DNA from: Branchiostoma floridae
Taxonomy: Eukaryota > Chordata > Leptocardii > Amphioxiformes > Branchiostomatidae
Reading direction: 5' to 3'
DNA length: 64,000 nucleotides
NCBI RefSeq assembly: GCF_000003815.2
Contig: NW_023365788.1
Coordinates: forward strand, 186,001 to 250,000
The notes below the pieces were generated by a model, which saw only the letters and a list, made by a program, of their open reading frames with translations, searched no databases and was not told the origin of the DNA. The translations under genes were made by a program, and so were the position numbers. Below, one piece after another: positions 23,228 through 37,977 of the stretch (its first letter is position 1; each line of letters starts with the position of its first letter).

Positions 23228-24225
23228 GTATGTGTATGATTTGTCCTGTGTTTCTTTTTGTTTCTTTGGTAATGCCATTTCCATACTGTATACAGGTAAT
23301 TTGTTGTTTTGGGCTAGTCATATTCGCTTGGTTTTTGGGCCTGCTTAATCTATGGTACAGGCAGGGTTAAGTGGTGGAGGCTTAGCTTTGTTCTGTTTTA
23401 AATTCAGTATCGTTTGTTGCATTTTGTCGCGGCAAATATATGATGAAATTTCCCTTCTAAGCAACTGCTCATTGGTTTGCGGGGATGTTTGCTGGGTGTT
23501 TGCTTTGACTACAACAGCTTCTGAACTTTTCAAAGCTTCCATTGCCAGCAGCTTGCCATCTATAAATGGGATTGACAAGGACATTTTTCATAGTAAATTA
23601 TGCTGTTAAATTTGGCTTAGATACTACAGGAGATTTAGGTTTGGGTTGGATGGATTGAATGAAAATATCGTACCACCCTGGGGACTAACTGTTGCTGCTG
23701 CATGGGGGCTACCACTATTCATGTTGTCTAATGTCTATGGAACTACAGATAAAAGTATCATTGGTCAAATTATGCGAGTAAAACATTCCGATGTCAAGTG
23801 AATAACACCCCAGAAATAAGTCTTTAATGAATATCATTGGAAGAACACAAACCAAGGAGACTTAGCAGCTGCATTAGGTCAGTACATTGAAATAGGAAGA
23901 TATTAGTATATCATGTGACAGAGTAACTACATGTGCATGGGCCATCTGAGACAAAAAAAGGTAGCGTCTCAACAACTTCAAAGTACTGTGGTTGGTTACA
24001 TACTTAAGAAATCCAAAATAAGTAATGTTCATCCCTGTCCAAACTTACAAATTCAGAAAATGGAATTTCAGAGTCAGACTTTTGCATGGTGCACAACCAA
24101 CACAGTAAAAAGCTCATTTTTCCAACCACGTACCACAGACAAAAAGGCAAAAATACACAAGAGGTCTACAGAAGCCCAATACATTTCATGCAGGCCTGAG
24201 GTCTACGAACTCTTGTTGGTCACTG

Positions 24226-24366
24226 TTTTTGTGTTTGTGTGTGTGTTTGTGTATATATGTGTGTATGTTTATGTATGTGTGTGTGTTTGTGTGTATGTGT
24301 GTTTGTGTGTATGTGTGTGTGTATGTGCATGTGTGTGTTTATGTGTTTGTTTGTTTGTGTGTATGC
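24226..24366. repeat. GT-rich microsatellite
   Basis: Imperfect (GT)n with GTTT and GTAT variants. Confidence 0.9.
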
Positions 24367-24718
24367 TTATCATGAACCAGTCAGACGAATCTAGAAGAGT
24401 GATTTAGTGATACCAGCTTACGCCGGAGGCCTTTTGATCCCATGTTGAACTCCGTCTGAAGCTGTATTGTTCTCTAACGTACTACGCCCAGTGCATGGGT
24501 CTGAATAATAGGAACCGATCGCGAAGTAATTATATATAATGGTTGTCTGGTTCTGTAAAGGCCATTGAACTGGCGCGGTTTGACAGAGATTTACTTCTAG
24601 AGTTTGCTGATCAAATAACCATCGTACAAATCATAGCAATTCCTCGTAATAATTTATGTATATTATAACTTCCTTAAACAATCTTACATAACCATTTAAG
24701 AGAACTAACTGCAGTCAA

Positions 24719-25047
24719 GAGACTATGTAGTAGAGAATAACATTAAAATGTTTTTGCATGAGAAAGTTCGTCGACCGCAGCTTGACCGCAGTTTACCTGG
24801 ACATTTAATCGGAGCCTTTTTTTGTATAATACCTGTCACACAGGCTGTTGAAATCATGGTACCAGCTAACCGTAGTATTAGCTTTGTTGCACCACAATTG
24901 TTGGTACAAGATACAAAGTATTTCAAACTTTATTTCTGGGCACTTTCAAGTACTGTACCAGACTATGTAGTACTGAATGGCACGAATATGTACTTGCACC
25001 AGAAAGTTCATTGACCGCAGGTTGACCGTGGTTCACCTTTACATTAA
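24719..25047. repeat. Pair of diverged direct repeats
   Basis: About 90 bp at 24719-24809 recurs at 24959-25047 ('agactatgtagta', 'gagaaagttc', 'tgaccgcag', 'acattaat'). Confidence 0.65.
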
Positions 25048-25412
25048 TTCACCTTACCGGTAACTGACTAATGTAAATGCCTTTGGCTATCATGCAAATA
25101 AATACATATTTGGTTTATTAAGACAGTTCTTTATTACGTATATATTATAATAATACAAACACCTTATCATTGCTGTCAGCGCAGTCGTTAGCATACTATT
25201 AGTAAACAAAAATCCCCACTTTACAACACGTGAAAAGTAGTCAAAATTATATATAAATAATAGAGATAACCTTATCAACAATCTTCCGTACAATATAAAA
25301 CAGTTAGATTGAAAAACTAAAGTAAATTCACAATATTCAACAATTGCATTAACATAGAATAGTTTCAATATATAATATGAATCAGTCAGAACTACATTTA
25401 CAAGCAAATATT

Positions 25413-25620
25413 TAGACAAAGTTGGTAATAAGGACCAAGTAGTACGTAGTACCCACGCAGTTAAGAAAAGAATACACAGTATTAAACGGCAAAATAACAT
25501 GCAAATATAATATATGCTCCAGACAAAGTCGGTAAGGACCAAGCAGTACGTAGTACCCACGCAGTTAAGAAAAGAATACACAGTATTGAACGGCAACATT
25601 ACATGCAAATATAATATATG
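25413..25620. repeat. Recent tandem duplication, two units of about 104 bp
   Basis: Units near 25413-25515 and 25517-25620 are nearly identical ('agtacgtagtacccacgcag', 'aagaatacacagtatt.aac'). Confidence 0.8.
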
Positions 25621-25978
25621 TTCAATTCCCATTATGTATAATGTAAGCCATTAAAATATGACTTAAAGAAGACATGTTGGTAAAAAAAAGTTTGTTTTTA
25701 CAGTGATAGTAAATGTTCTTTTGAAATAGTCTCTACAACTTTCCTTTTGTTATAGAACATCATAATACAATATTTTATCCAATCCTAAAATTCGCTTGTT
25801 GGTCAAAAGTTGTCATTTACATAGATCAAGTAACTTTGACTTCAAATGTGGCAAAGGAATAATGTCATTTCAATAACCCATTCGAACAATGACATGATTT
25901 GAATAATGTCATTCAAATATTGGCATTCTTCTAATGCCATTCGGAAAAAAATGTATTCACAAAACGAATAATATCATT

Positions 25979-26309
25979 CAGGGCTCTAGCCAGCTCGAAA
26001 TTTTTTCCGTCAGCCAATTCCCATTGTCGCGAAAACACTATTCCAGGAGTTAGAGAGACTGAACTGAGACCTTGAAAAACGGGTTTTTAATGAGATTATC
26101 GTATGCGAAAGGGCACCGACACACATTGTCAACAATCATAACAATAGTAAAACAAACAGTGTGTAGTTTTTACGGCGTCCCCAAGCCGCCTGTAGCTTTC
26201 ATCAAGGACTTTTGTCCATCAAGGTTGACGGATTGGTTTTAAAATTTTTCTGTCACACGCAGCAAATTTCCGTCAATTGACGAAAAAACGGACGCTGACT
26301 AGAGCCCTG
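25979..26309. mobile_element. hAT-type non-autonomous element (MITE), copy 2
   Basis: 331 bp, very similar to the element at 11830, with the exact 8-bp duplication ATATCATT (25971-25978 and 26310-26317). It is inserted into a degenerate array of ATTC/GAAT motifs (25855-25978 and 26318-26400). Confidence 0.87.
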
Positions 26310-26516
26310 ATATCATTAAATGATTGTATTCAAATGTCATCGGAATAATGACATTCGTATCATACAATAGAATTCCAATGGACACATTCGAATTAGAATA
26401 GACATGGAAGTGTGATGGACAGCCTATTTCAGTCTGATCTTGTCACTCGATATAATGAAGTCCATCTATAATATGACATCCATACTTATGACATCCACCT
26501 ATATACAGATTTTTTT

Positions 26517-26840
26517 AATAAACTAAACTTTAACTGACCAACACTAAATTGATTTGGACTTACCCCAAATTTTCGGCAGACTCCGTCAACCTTGATCACG
26601 GAATAGACCCATCTACTCTAGCTTCCGGATGTGACGTCGGAGACACGTGACTACAGCAGAGGGTAGTAAATGCCAGATATCCTGTGCCCCCCCCCCCCCC
26701 CCCCCCGTCTCTGTTCGGCGATGGAACAAGGCTGACGGAGTCGGCCGAAAATTTGGTGTAAGTCCCAATTAATTTAATGTTGGTTTAGTTAAAGTTTAGT
26801 TTATGTCATTTACCAAGACAGATGAACTTTCATGCTTAGC
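26517..26840. mobile_element. Palindromic element with long inverted arms
   Basis: Arms of about 80 bp ('aaactaaactttaact...', 'ccaaattttcggc', 'gactccgtcaaccttg') flank a GC-rich centre with a 20-base C run (26687-26706). Related, partly deleted copies at about 18598-18712 and 43150-43420 share 'atttaccaacacagatga' and 'gacggagtcggc'. The copy ends just before the nicotinic-like stop codon. Confidence 0.7.
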
Positions 26841-26861
26841 TGTACACAGTGTCTCATCACT

Positions 26862-29800
26862 CTAGATCATCCCGAACACCACTACATTTACCACGACCAT
26901 TATCACGGTGAAAATAGCGAAAAAAATCCTGTCAATACGCGAAGCCACCTCCCTCCACTCATACAAGGCTTCATCAATCTTCCTCTTCTCTTCCCGGCTC
27001 ATTCTGGCGGCTCTCAGGTTATTCACGATGACGTCCATCTTGGCTAGGAGAACCGGGTCCATGGAGTTGTTGTTGTTGTTGTTGTTGTAAGACTTGGTGA
27101 GATGAGTCGTCTCCATAGCAGAAGTGCTGTAGGGCCTTTTCATCCTACTGGTTCTGCCGGACAGCGCCGACTCCAGGTTCTTCCAGATGCAGGAGTTCAA
27201 GGTGACCCCAGAGGCGTCCGGAGGAAAGCTGATGGAAAAATAAATGGTATTAGACCATTGTTGCAATTTTTTTTGCCACACTTCGCTAAATACAGGTTAC
27301 AACACAACACTGCTGCGGAGCAGACACAATTACATGAAACAGATACAAAGTAAAATTAACATTAGATAAACTAAACTTCTCCTCTCCATTCAGTTATGGT
27401 AGGGATAAAGGAACAGGCATGTTGTTGATACTCCCTAATCAAACGAATGTATTACAGTTAAGGCAGGCCAACGTTATTGAAAAGTTTTACCCCTTTACTT
27501 TGATATACTAAATAATACGTGTCTGTCATGCGTAGAAAATATTGTTTGGGGCATTTGAGCTCGATTTCAGCTAATATCGTCCTTGTTAATCGTGGTTATG
27601 AATGAAGAAAATAACTTTATTGTATACATTCAAGCCTGGACGGGCTAGGTACAGGTCACTGAGAACAGACATAACAGACATATGCAGAAACAACAAGATA
27701 CAATTTAACTATTTGTAGGTGCTAAGGCCCCCTTTCCACTAGACGGCGATCGCGCTGCGCTCTCACTGCGACCTGAATAGGATTTGTGAGAGCGCCGTCC
27801 TAGTGGAAAGGAGATTTAAGCTATCAGGATGCTCAACACCTCGCTTCTTTGTACAAGGGTTGGCATCCGTCTGTCTCGGAAGACAATGGTAGGCAGACAG
27901 GGTGGGTTTTAAGGCGACCAGTCTGCCTGGCCTGCGCTTGGAGAAGGTGAAGGAGGGGTGTGCACCAGCGTTCCCGCCAGGTTCTTGAAAGTATGCGTCC
28001 AAATATTTGGGAGGGGGGTATTTATCGCATTATATTCTAGGGGCCCTGTGCACTTCCTTCTCCACCTTCTCGTCTACTGGCGCACTAAGTCCTACAGGGG
28101 CAACTGTATGCACCGTGTAAGATGGCCCCAGCAGATGCAGGTTTATTGCTTAGAGTTTCCGTCTTCCGACCAAGGATGCAAGGGGTTCCTCCCACCCCTA
28201 ACTCGTGTGTCATGGCAGGTGCATCATGCCCGAACATGCCCCTAAGGCCTGTCACTGCCACAAAGCCCTGCCACTAGCCACAGCTAGGTGCTCATTCACA
28301 CCTGAGTTAAGTGAGGAAAGTCGTCGTGTAAAGTGCCTGTCCCAAGGGCACAAGATCGGTGACACGGCAGCCGGATTCGAACTCTTGGGACCTCTTGGGC
28401 CTGAGACCAACGCGCTGCTGATTGCGCCAAGCGATCCCACAGTCGCACACTTGTACAAGGGTAGATATAAGTTATAATTAAGATAAGAATATGACGTACC
28501 TGATGCTGCGGCGTCGGAAGCATCTCCAGAAGAACCAGTCGGCCCACTTGGACGGCGCGTCCAGCCGGAGGAACGTCTTGAGCCCGGCCGGGGGAGGCTG
28601 CGCACGGAAACTGCCGAAGTGCAGGCTCAGGATGACCACATTCATGGCGATCGCCAAGGCGTTGACGAACAGAACTGCGCCGAAGTACTTCCCTAAAAGC
28701 AGAAAGATACTGTAACTGTAGAAACTCTCGCGGTGGTTTAATGTTCGCGGTTTCGCGGCGGCCGCTTCTCCGCGAATTTAAAACCACCGCGAACAGTTTT
28801 CTCATTACAGTAAAAGACAACAATGCACGGTGCTACCGCGAAATTAGAACCACCGGGAAAAGTCAATTTTTCCGCTACCACGAAATTATATCTCCGCGAA
28901 CTTCAATGCATTTATAGTAGCTATTTTTTTTTTGTACATCTGACAGGCAAGAATAATCAAATAAAATAACCAAATAAAATGATAACTATTAAAGTAAAGT
29001 ATGTAGTCGCATTGTCCTGACCACAGGTCGAAAGATAGATGGATCCAAGCAGGATATTTGTTTTACTACATACACATTAGCATTTTTGGCCCTGGTTAGA
29101 CTGTGTAAGATCAAATTGGACCAGTTCAATCAAATCGGTGAGATTTCCTGAGTAAGAACAGTACTAGTCCGATTCTGGATTGAATGAATCGATGCAATCC
29201 ACCTCTCGGCTTGTTTTGGGTGGATACAATCGAATTGACCAGCAGCGTTTGATTTGTGTAAAATGGACCTATTGACAACAGAAATTACACTTTAGTGCGA
29301 TAGATATTCTAACATACATAAAACTCAGGAAGCTCAGCCACAGGCGATGCCGATGAACAAGACGAAGTGGGGAGAGATGAAAAAAGACTGATTGTTGATG
29401 CAGAGTGTCCAGACCACTGCATCGGCAGAACGCAGTGGACTAGTACTACTACATAAAACTCAGATGTAGAACGGATCTGGAAGCTGTAAGCACCCTCAGG
29501 TCTTACCTATAATGGGCACGTAAGATGATGTTTTCGGCAGCTGCCCTGCCACCACCTCCATGTTGACTGTGTTGGCCAGTAGCGCCGTCAGAACCATCGT
29601 CATTCTCTCTCCGGACTCGGGCGGCGTCAGGAAACCCAGCAAACTGCAAATACAACAGTACAGATCTATACAATGTAGGTGGCGCTGTTGCGGCGAGAAC
29701 ACAATCCCAGGCGTGGCTAAGTTGGTATTCCCCCTAATCCTAGTTCATCACTATCCCTGGGGATGGCTTTCTTATCTATACCACCTCCTTGACCTGACAT

Positions 29801-31966
29801 TGGTTATATAAAGCAGCGAGAAGCATATACAACTATATACAAAAGAAAACTTTTAGAAGGGTAAAACAAAGCAATGACACCTCTGTGTATTTTCCTAACA
29901 ATGGCTATTAAAACGCTGACGTTTCTTAGGCAATCGTATAGTTGATACTGATTCGATAGTTGTAGAAACGGCACTGGTGTAGTGAAGACTAGGCTACCAC
30001 ACTACTGTCCAATTGTGTATCTTGAAATGTCTGTTACATCAATTCTTGCTACAATGCCTATGGTCAGAGTATTTTTGTTTCTTTGCTCATTTTGTTTCCT
30101 TATATCTTGTTTCTCTCACTCTATATTTAGAGTCTGGATAGGATGTCATCCATTAAAGCTTGCTGTGGCCTAAAACATAGCCATCTTCCAACGCCGGGAC
30201 ATCCAACAGCCAAACTGCCTGTCTGGATGTACCCTGCTTTCTCAACCGTCACTCTTAGTTCCTGACCACCCTGCTTATTAATGTTAATGAGCTTACCCTT
30301 ATATACGCAAGACCCCTTTTAAAAACTGAAAGGCATATTCTCTGATTGGCTGACAGTTGGTTGGGGGGGGGGGGGGATTGAAAGAGCAGGTTGCATCCAG
30401 ACAGGCGGTTTGGCTGTTGGATGTCTCTGCGTAGGAGGATGGACATAGCTAACGAACTCACAAGCCATATGGAGATATGCATACCTGATGAGCATTAAAA
30501 CACAGGCAGGCACAAAGATGTAGTACTGATAGTAGAGCGGCCTCCTCTTCATCACCAGGGTGAAGGTGACGTCAGGAAAGGGTTCGGGACAGCAGCTGCA
30601 AAGAAGAGGAGTAAGTTTAAGTCTGTTGGGTCTCAATTATACAATTTGTAGCTAAGAATATCCCGACAATATTTGCTGAGTCAAGTTCCTCAGCGACACC
30701 CCAATGGGGTTTTTGGAGGGTAAAGAAGATGAAGATGAAGTTTCGTTCTTGCTATGGGTGCTGTAACGTTGACCCACACCACATTGAAAAACAGTGTTTT
30801 TGAGATCATGTCAAAGATATTTGATTTGACTTGATTTATTTATTTGCACATTTAAAAAAAACATAAAGCTTGTACATACTCTTCCCTTGTCAATATTTAC
30901 AGATTACAATACAGTTTAACAACTCAAAAAGTAAGAAAGGTTGAATGGATATGAAAATCATACATTAAACAGTAATGTAACAAGGATATCGTCAAACCCT
31001 TGGAATTGATTGGCATTCTATGACATAAGTATACGTTTTAGAAGTTCTTATTCAATCTAAATGTATTTGCTCTTTTTACAGATGCTTTGAGTGGGACCGG
31101 TAGCCCAATGGCAGCATGTTCGCCACGGGACTGTGAGGTCTCGGGTTCGACTCCGGCTGCCGTGTTACCGATTTTGTGCCACTTTGCACGACTTTCCTCA
31201 CTTTACTCAGGTGAAACATGAGTACCCAGCTTCGGCTAGGACCGTCCCTCGAATAGGACGTTAAATGGAGGTTCCGTGTATGGGGAGAGCCACGCCCCAT
31301 GCACGTTAAAGAACCCCCACACGTGCGATGGTGTGGTGTGCGATGGTACAAATCCTTCCGTCTGGAGTTGGTGATTCACTTCAAATCACCCGGTTGGAGG
31401 CCTGGCAAACCTGTCTCGTATCAGCCATACGGTGATTTACATCATTCATGTACGAAAGTTGATTAAAATATAATATTAAAATGTCTTACTTGTAGTAGTG
31501 AACGTGTCGCTCTGCTACCAGGTCGGTGACTTTCCATTCTTCCATAGAACCCAGGTTGGCGATATCTCCTTTTGGGAATCTGTTGAAGCAAACGATACAT
31601 CTGTTAGATATTACCTACATTCATAACAAAACAACTTCAGGTGCTTAGTTACGCTTTACTTACTTCTGGAGAGGGATCGTCAGATCTGTTGGAAATGAAG
31701 AGAATGTGCATGTCCTAAAAGCCTATTTTTGTTACCAAATGAAATAGTTCGAACACTCGCCTGTAATATCTATCTCCAAAATGTCAGAAAAAAATTAAAA
31801 GGCTTCTTACAAAATGTAATTGTGAGATTTTGTGTATTTACATATATATATATATAGAGTATATAGTAGAGTAGATTCATCCCTCAAGCTACTGACATCT
31901 TGCACACTGCAGAAAGACATCTGGAGCCGCATAGTTCAAGTTTTGAACTTTTTTTCAGCCTGTCAG

Positions 31967-32005
<39 letters not shown>

Positions 32006-32665
32006 CCTCCTTGCTTACACTTATCTTAACAACCTATGATGTCATCAAAATCCACCCACCGCGCATGCCCCCAATTGTGACCTTTCACCTTCATTCGTTA
32101 ATGTATAGGTAGTGACAAAAAGGCACCCGATCTGCGATTGTGACACCTACCGATTCACGAGGTCCATTTTAAGTCCGTCGTACGACCAGGAGCCGAATTT
32201 GAGCGGACAGACTTGGATATCTTCGGGGAAGTACACGATGTTGACCCGGCAGGCGGCCTTGTACGTGAAGGGGTACAGAAAGGCCACCGAACCGTCGGGC
32301 CGGATCGTCGCCTTGAAGTCCGGATTCTCCACAAATCCCTCGTCAAACACACTGTGGAAGAGTTTCAGGAGAGATAGATACATCAAGTCTATGTCTTTAT
32401 GTCTGATAGACTTGATTTTAGTTCATTTGTTGTTTTCTTCGCACGTACACATATACACACAGACACAGAGAGAGCAGAGGGAGATAAAGACTGGAAGAGA
32501 AACGTACATATTATACATGTAAGTAAAAGGGAGAGAGATGGGGGGGGGGGGGCAAGCACAAAAAATAATCAAACACAAACGTATTATGTAATGCGGTAAG
32601 GGAAAGAGAAACACATACATACACGAACGCACACACACACACACACGCATACACACATACACACG

Positions 32666-32718
<53 letters not shown>

Positions 32719-35700
32719 GCACAGACCACAGATGTTCACACAGAAAAACATATCAGAGTAAGGGAGAGAGAGGAAGAGCGATAGCGAATAGTGAGAGAAA
32801 GAGCGATGGCGAGAGAGAGGGAGGGAGGGAGAGTGAGAGAGAGGGGGGGTGAAAATGGAGGAAGGGAGAGGTAGGGAGGGGGAGGTAGGGGCAGTGAGAA
32901 ACAGAAATTTTTGTGAATTTGTGAAATAAACAGGTACCTGTTATACAACAAGATGTCCGGACTCCAGATTTTACTGCCCTGGATTCGAAGTAAGTCCAAT
33001 CCGTTGTATTCCGATGGATCCCACGTTAAAAATGGGTCCGTCCAAAACTGAAAAAAAAATTGGAAAAAATGTAGGTCTTATATTGCACAGAATGAATTAC
33101 GACAAGACATATAATATATATTATCTGAAAAACCTCTGTGTTATCGTGAGGTATCGTGTGGAGCAATCGGTAATGTGTTTGGCCCAAAAGTTTGAAAGGT
33201 ACCAGGTTAAAAATCCCCGATATATCCCGATGTTGTGCCCTTGGTAAGGTAACTTAACACGATTTTCCCACTTCACTCGGCTGTAAACGAGCACGTAAAA
33301 GAACTTATCATTACACATATCAGAAATAGCAGGGGTCTTTCTGGTTGTCACCAGTGGTTCAAATCCCACAGTCCTATACTGGCGGTAACTTGGGCGATTT
33401 AGCCCCGCCTTTTGTATGCTCCTCGCAATTCAGCCCCTGGCTGCGAATAGAGAGTAGTCTGTCCACCCAATTACCAATAACAGTAAAGAAATATAGAAGC
33501 TTTTTGCAAGTTCGTGCCCGAGGGCTAATTGCAAGTGCATGGTATAAACATAGGAGATATACAAGTGACAATGAACAGTTATGAACAATATTTTACTCTA
33601 ATACTAGTGTTGGCTATTTTTAAACAGGTTGGGTTTGACTTCTTTTTTTTGGAAGCAGAGGGAGACGAAAAGCCCCTCAAATTAAGTCGACCCACCGAAT
33701 AACCAATAACAATGCTAAAGACTAAAGCTATGAACATGTAACAGATGATATGTTTAATTTACAAATAAGTAATAAGTGTTGACATACCAGTCTCATCCAA
33801 AGGTTGGCTGTAAGCATATGATTCCTGTCGTCCTGTATAGCAGGCAAAAATTATATTGAATATCGAAACATTTTTTTTTTAATTTCTTGGAGCAAGTTTT
33901 TTTTATCTTTTAATCAACATATCCACGTATGAAATTAAATTTAGTTCTGTGAGGTTTACACAGTAAATATCAATAACTTCCTCGAAAAATGCTTGAAATG
34001 CGATTGACTGAAATACGAGTAGCTTCTTAAGGTGGGTTCACACGTGCGCATATATTTAAGTCCGTATGAGGCGCACATGGGAGTATTTGCCTCCACCAGG
34101 CCCACACAGGTCGTTGTAAATATAATGGAAATTGGACAAACGTAAATAGGTAATATGTCAGACGAGTTAGCTGGGTCGCTAACCATACTTCTCGGCCAGC
34201 TAACTCATCTGGCATGTTATGTATCTATATTTGTCCAATTTGTACTATTTTTCCCGCGACCTGTGGAGCCTGGTAGAGACTAAGAGCTTCCTAAGCACTT
34301 CAAACGGACTTGAATATATACGCATGTGTGACCCCACCTTTAGGCCGCAAAGGCCACAGTAAAGTGCCCTAGCCGGCGATCGCGGTGCGCTCTCTCTGCG
34401 GCCTAAAACGATTGTGTGTAACCGTCGACTTCATAAGTATATCATAAGAAATAAATATCATAAATGTGTGACTGAAATGAAAACAAAACACACAAATCGT
34501 AATAAAAAAAGTCGTTTTATTTTCTACACGCATGTATACAATTCGTTTAGCGATCTGTCAAATTTGAGGTCGCAGAGAGAGCGCAGCGAGGGTGCCGTCC
34601 TAGTGGAAAGGGGGTATGATTAAGGCCTAACCTTCGCTTTCAGAATAGCTATATCATACAAAACGTAAATGTGTGACTGAGAAGACAACAAAACACAGAA
34701 AGTGTAAACAGATTCGTTTCTTTTCTATACAATTCGTTGAGGGATACGTCAAATTTTAGGTCACAGAGAGAGCGCGGCGAGAGCGCCGAACTAGTGGAAA
34801 TGGTTATAAGATCGCCGTCATAGCACTGGAATGGGGAGCGTCCATAAATACAGACATACCATGTGTAGATATTCCGCCACCGCGATGTCGATGGTGACGT
34901 TCACGGCGTCCGACACGTTTCTAACGGGCCGGCGGTCGGTGTTGTACCCCGCTAAGAGATTCGTTATCAGCTGTTCCTCGGGAGATTGTATATCGCTGCC
35001 AGATGTCACTTTAAAAGAAATATATTGGTTATCTTACCACGGATGTACTTGTGTACATTACTCAAATTAGAGCCTGATTTGCATCATCAAAATATTATGA
35101 AGTAATTTTCCAACTTAGCTATGTTTGTGTGTGTGTGTGTGTATGTGTTTGTATGTTTGTATGTTTGTGTGTGTATGTGTGTGCGTGTGTCTGTGTTTGT
35201 GTGAGTGTATTATGTTTGTGTATGTGTATGTATGTATGTATGTATGTATGTGTGTGTGTGTGTGTGTTTGCGTGTGTATGTTTGTGTGCGTATGTGTGTG
35301 TATGTATGTATGTATGCATGTACTAGTATGTATGTATGTGTGTCTTTGTGTATCTTGTGTGTTGCATTTCCTATACCTATAGACACTTGGTTCACCATGC
35401 ACACCCTGAAGGCCAATTGTTCACAATATATCAAATATCACACCACAAGACGAGATTTTTTCCCTATCGCCCTTCTAATTGGCTTTGTGACCAAAGTTTT
35501 GTCAGGCCTTGTCAGACACATTGTATTTAGCCAAATTACTTGGTGACTTTAGTAGAATTCTGAATGTTAATTGATGCACGTGGGACTAGGAGGTATTTGC
35601 TCGTATGATATGAAGTAATATGCATGTTCATTTCCTAAATTTAATATCTATTGGAAAATAACATTTTCTTCTAAAAGTAGGACTTATAGGACAATATGAG

Positions 35701-37916
35701 AAATGGATTTGTAGTGTTATATAAGGGATTGCACGGCTAAGTCAGCATTTAGGGCGCGGTCACATTAGACGTGCGATCGTCGTACGATTTTGACGCCATA
35801 GGATTTTCAAGCAGGCCGTGACAGAGCCAACTACCGACATGGATCCCAAACAGCATTTTGTGTAGTACGAAGACAGTCAAACTTTACAGGAGACGTACAT
35901 GTTTCCCTCCATCCTGGTTATTTTCGATCGTACGACGTTCTCACGACCTATGTGACCGCGCCCTTAATACCCACATTATCCACGATCTTCGGGCGTATCG
36001 ATGGAAGATCGGCCATATTTAAGATCGACAGAAGGTTGCGCGTATTTTTCACCTGAAAATTGTTGCAAAATCGTCGTCCAATCGATTTTAGACAAATGTA
36101 ACAGGGGTACTACGCAAAAGGGTTTGATGGGCAAACAGGTTAAGATGAACAACTCAACAACTCCTACTCTTTGACCTACGACACATGTCATGTTTACTTA
36201 ACAGTGCAGAAAGCATAATCTACGAGGTTTCACTGTAAACATGATGAAATTTGTGTAAGTGTGTACTTGCATATAGGTATATTGAGGTAAGCTAGTACAT
36301 ATTTTAGAAGAAAATGACTGTTTAGACTTGTTAATCTTTAGAATTCTTGAGAGACGAAAATTTGCGACCTAATCGATTGGAAGTAATACTATTTATACTG
36401 GTCTTCTTATTCTTTCATTACTGTCATGTTCAAACCTGCTTGCTTGAGAAAGTCCAAATATTCCTTGATATTGACTTTATCACGTACACGGTTGTATTTT
36501 GATGAATGTCGCAATAAACAGTAATAATTGACAGATCTTAACACCAAAAATTGTCTGTTTTTGCATATCACCCGTGGCTATAATTACAGCGACCGACAAA
36601 TTGAATATCATTTTGCCGCACCCTAGTTTTTCAAAAGTTCAGTGAACCTAGTTCACTTCCCTAAGGCTATACAGTTTACTGTGCGACTGCGTTTTAATAT
36701 CTACCTGTGTGCAAGTATTTGTAAAAATTAAATGGATGCAACTATATCAATATTTTGTCTGTAGGACACCCGGATTGTCATTTTGTCTGAACCCGACTTT
36801 TAGCCATGATCTCAAACTGAGGAGATAATATATATATAGATGGTAGTGCATGGTACATTACCCCCAACTACATTCGACTGTCTTCTTACAAAACAACTCT
36901 GAGACTCACTTCTTTGTCAGAGGTTGGTTCCGTAAAGGCCTGATTAAAAATTTGAACGACAAATGACCGTAAAACATTCATCTTTCGATTGTGCTGGCAG
37001 AGCAACCACTGACAAGGATCTAAAACACTTGTTTACAGTGGCTGAATTTTGTACATACGTTTTCTAAGGGTGCCCCAAGGGTTTACCTTCATGATACCTT
37101 TGTCACATATGGCAACAATCGATCGGACGACGATTCTGCGGCAATCCCCCGAGCCTCTCTCATAATAACTTTATTGCACAACAATTGTACAAGGTACAAA
37201 GTATTGCTTATATGCGACAAGGATGGTTTTCAGGTGAAACTATACGCGCAACCCTCTGTCGATCTTAAATATGGCCGATCTTCCATCGATACGCCCGAAG
37301 ATCGTGGATAATGTGACAGGGGTATAAAGGCCTGATTAAAAATTCTAGGACCTTAAATGTGAACGACAAATGACAGTATAAACTTTTATCTTGCGATTGT
37401 GTTGACCACAGCAACCACCGACAAGGATCTAAAACGCTTATTTATGTTAGCTGAATTTTGCACATACGTTTTCTACGGGTGCACCAAGAGTTTGCCTATA
37501 TAAACAAATCGGACGAAGAATGGTATTAACGTTGAAGTTGCCATTCTCGCATGTCTTTGTACGATTTTCATGCTGTAGTACTTCCAAACAGGCATATTCG
37601 GATTTGGCAGACGAAACCACAAACAAAGATCTCAGACATAATCTTTAAAGGCATAACACATGCACAACCGTGTCAGGTATACCTTGGCTTAGTAATACGA
37701 CCGTATGGTGGTACAGGGTATTCCCCTACGGGAATGATCAGTGGAAAAGTACTAGTAAACAACAAAAGTCTCAATGCCTCAACACACTCTGCAGTATGCT
37801 TGCAGGATCCTGGTAACAACAACAACAAAAACTTCACATTTTAGAAGCCTTTTAGAAGCATATTTAACATTCTCCAAGTTTGTTCCTTTGCACAGAAAGG
37901 ACCCCGGGCGTTCAAA

Positions 37917-37977
<61 letters not shown>

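Noticed and set aside
25090-25632. A 180-codon minus-strand frame rich in Leu, Tyr, Phe and Ile.
   Set aside because: AT-rich composition and an internal 104-bp tandem duplication explain its length; no domain or splice context.
31664-31685. A 22-nt candidate micro-exon in the nicotinic-like gene, bounded by AG and GTAAGT.
   Set aside because: Including it breaks the phase into the next exon. Joining 32151-32351 directly to 31490-31579 keeps the frame and gives the usual residue count between the Cys loop and the Cys-Cys pair.
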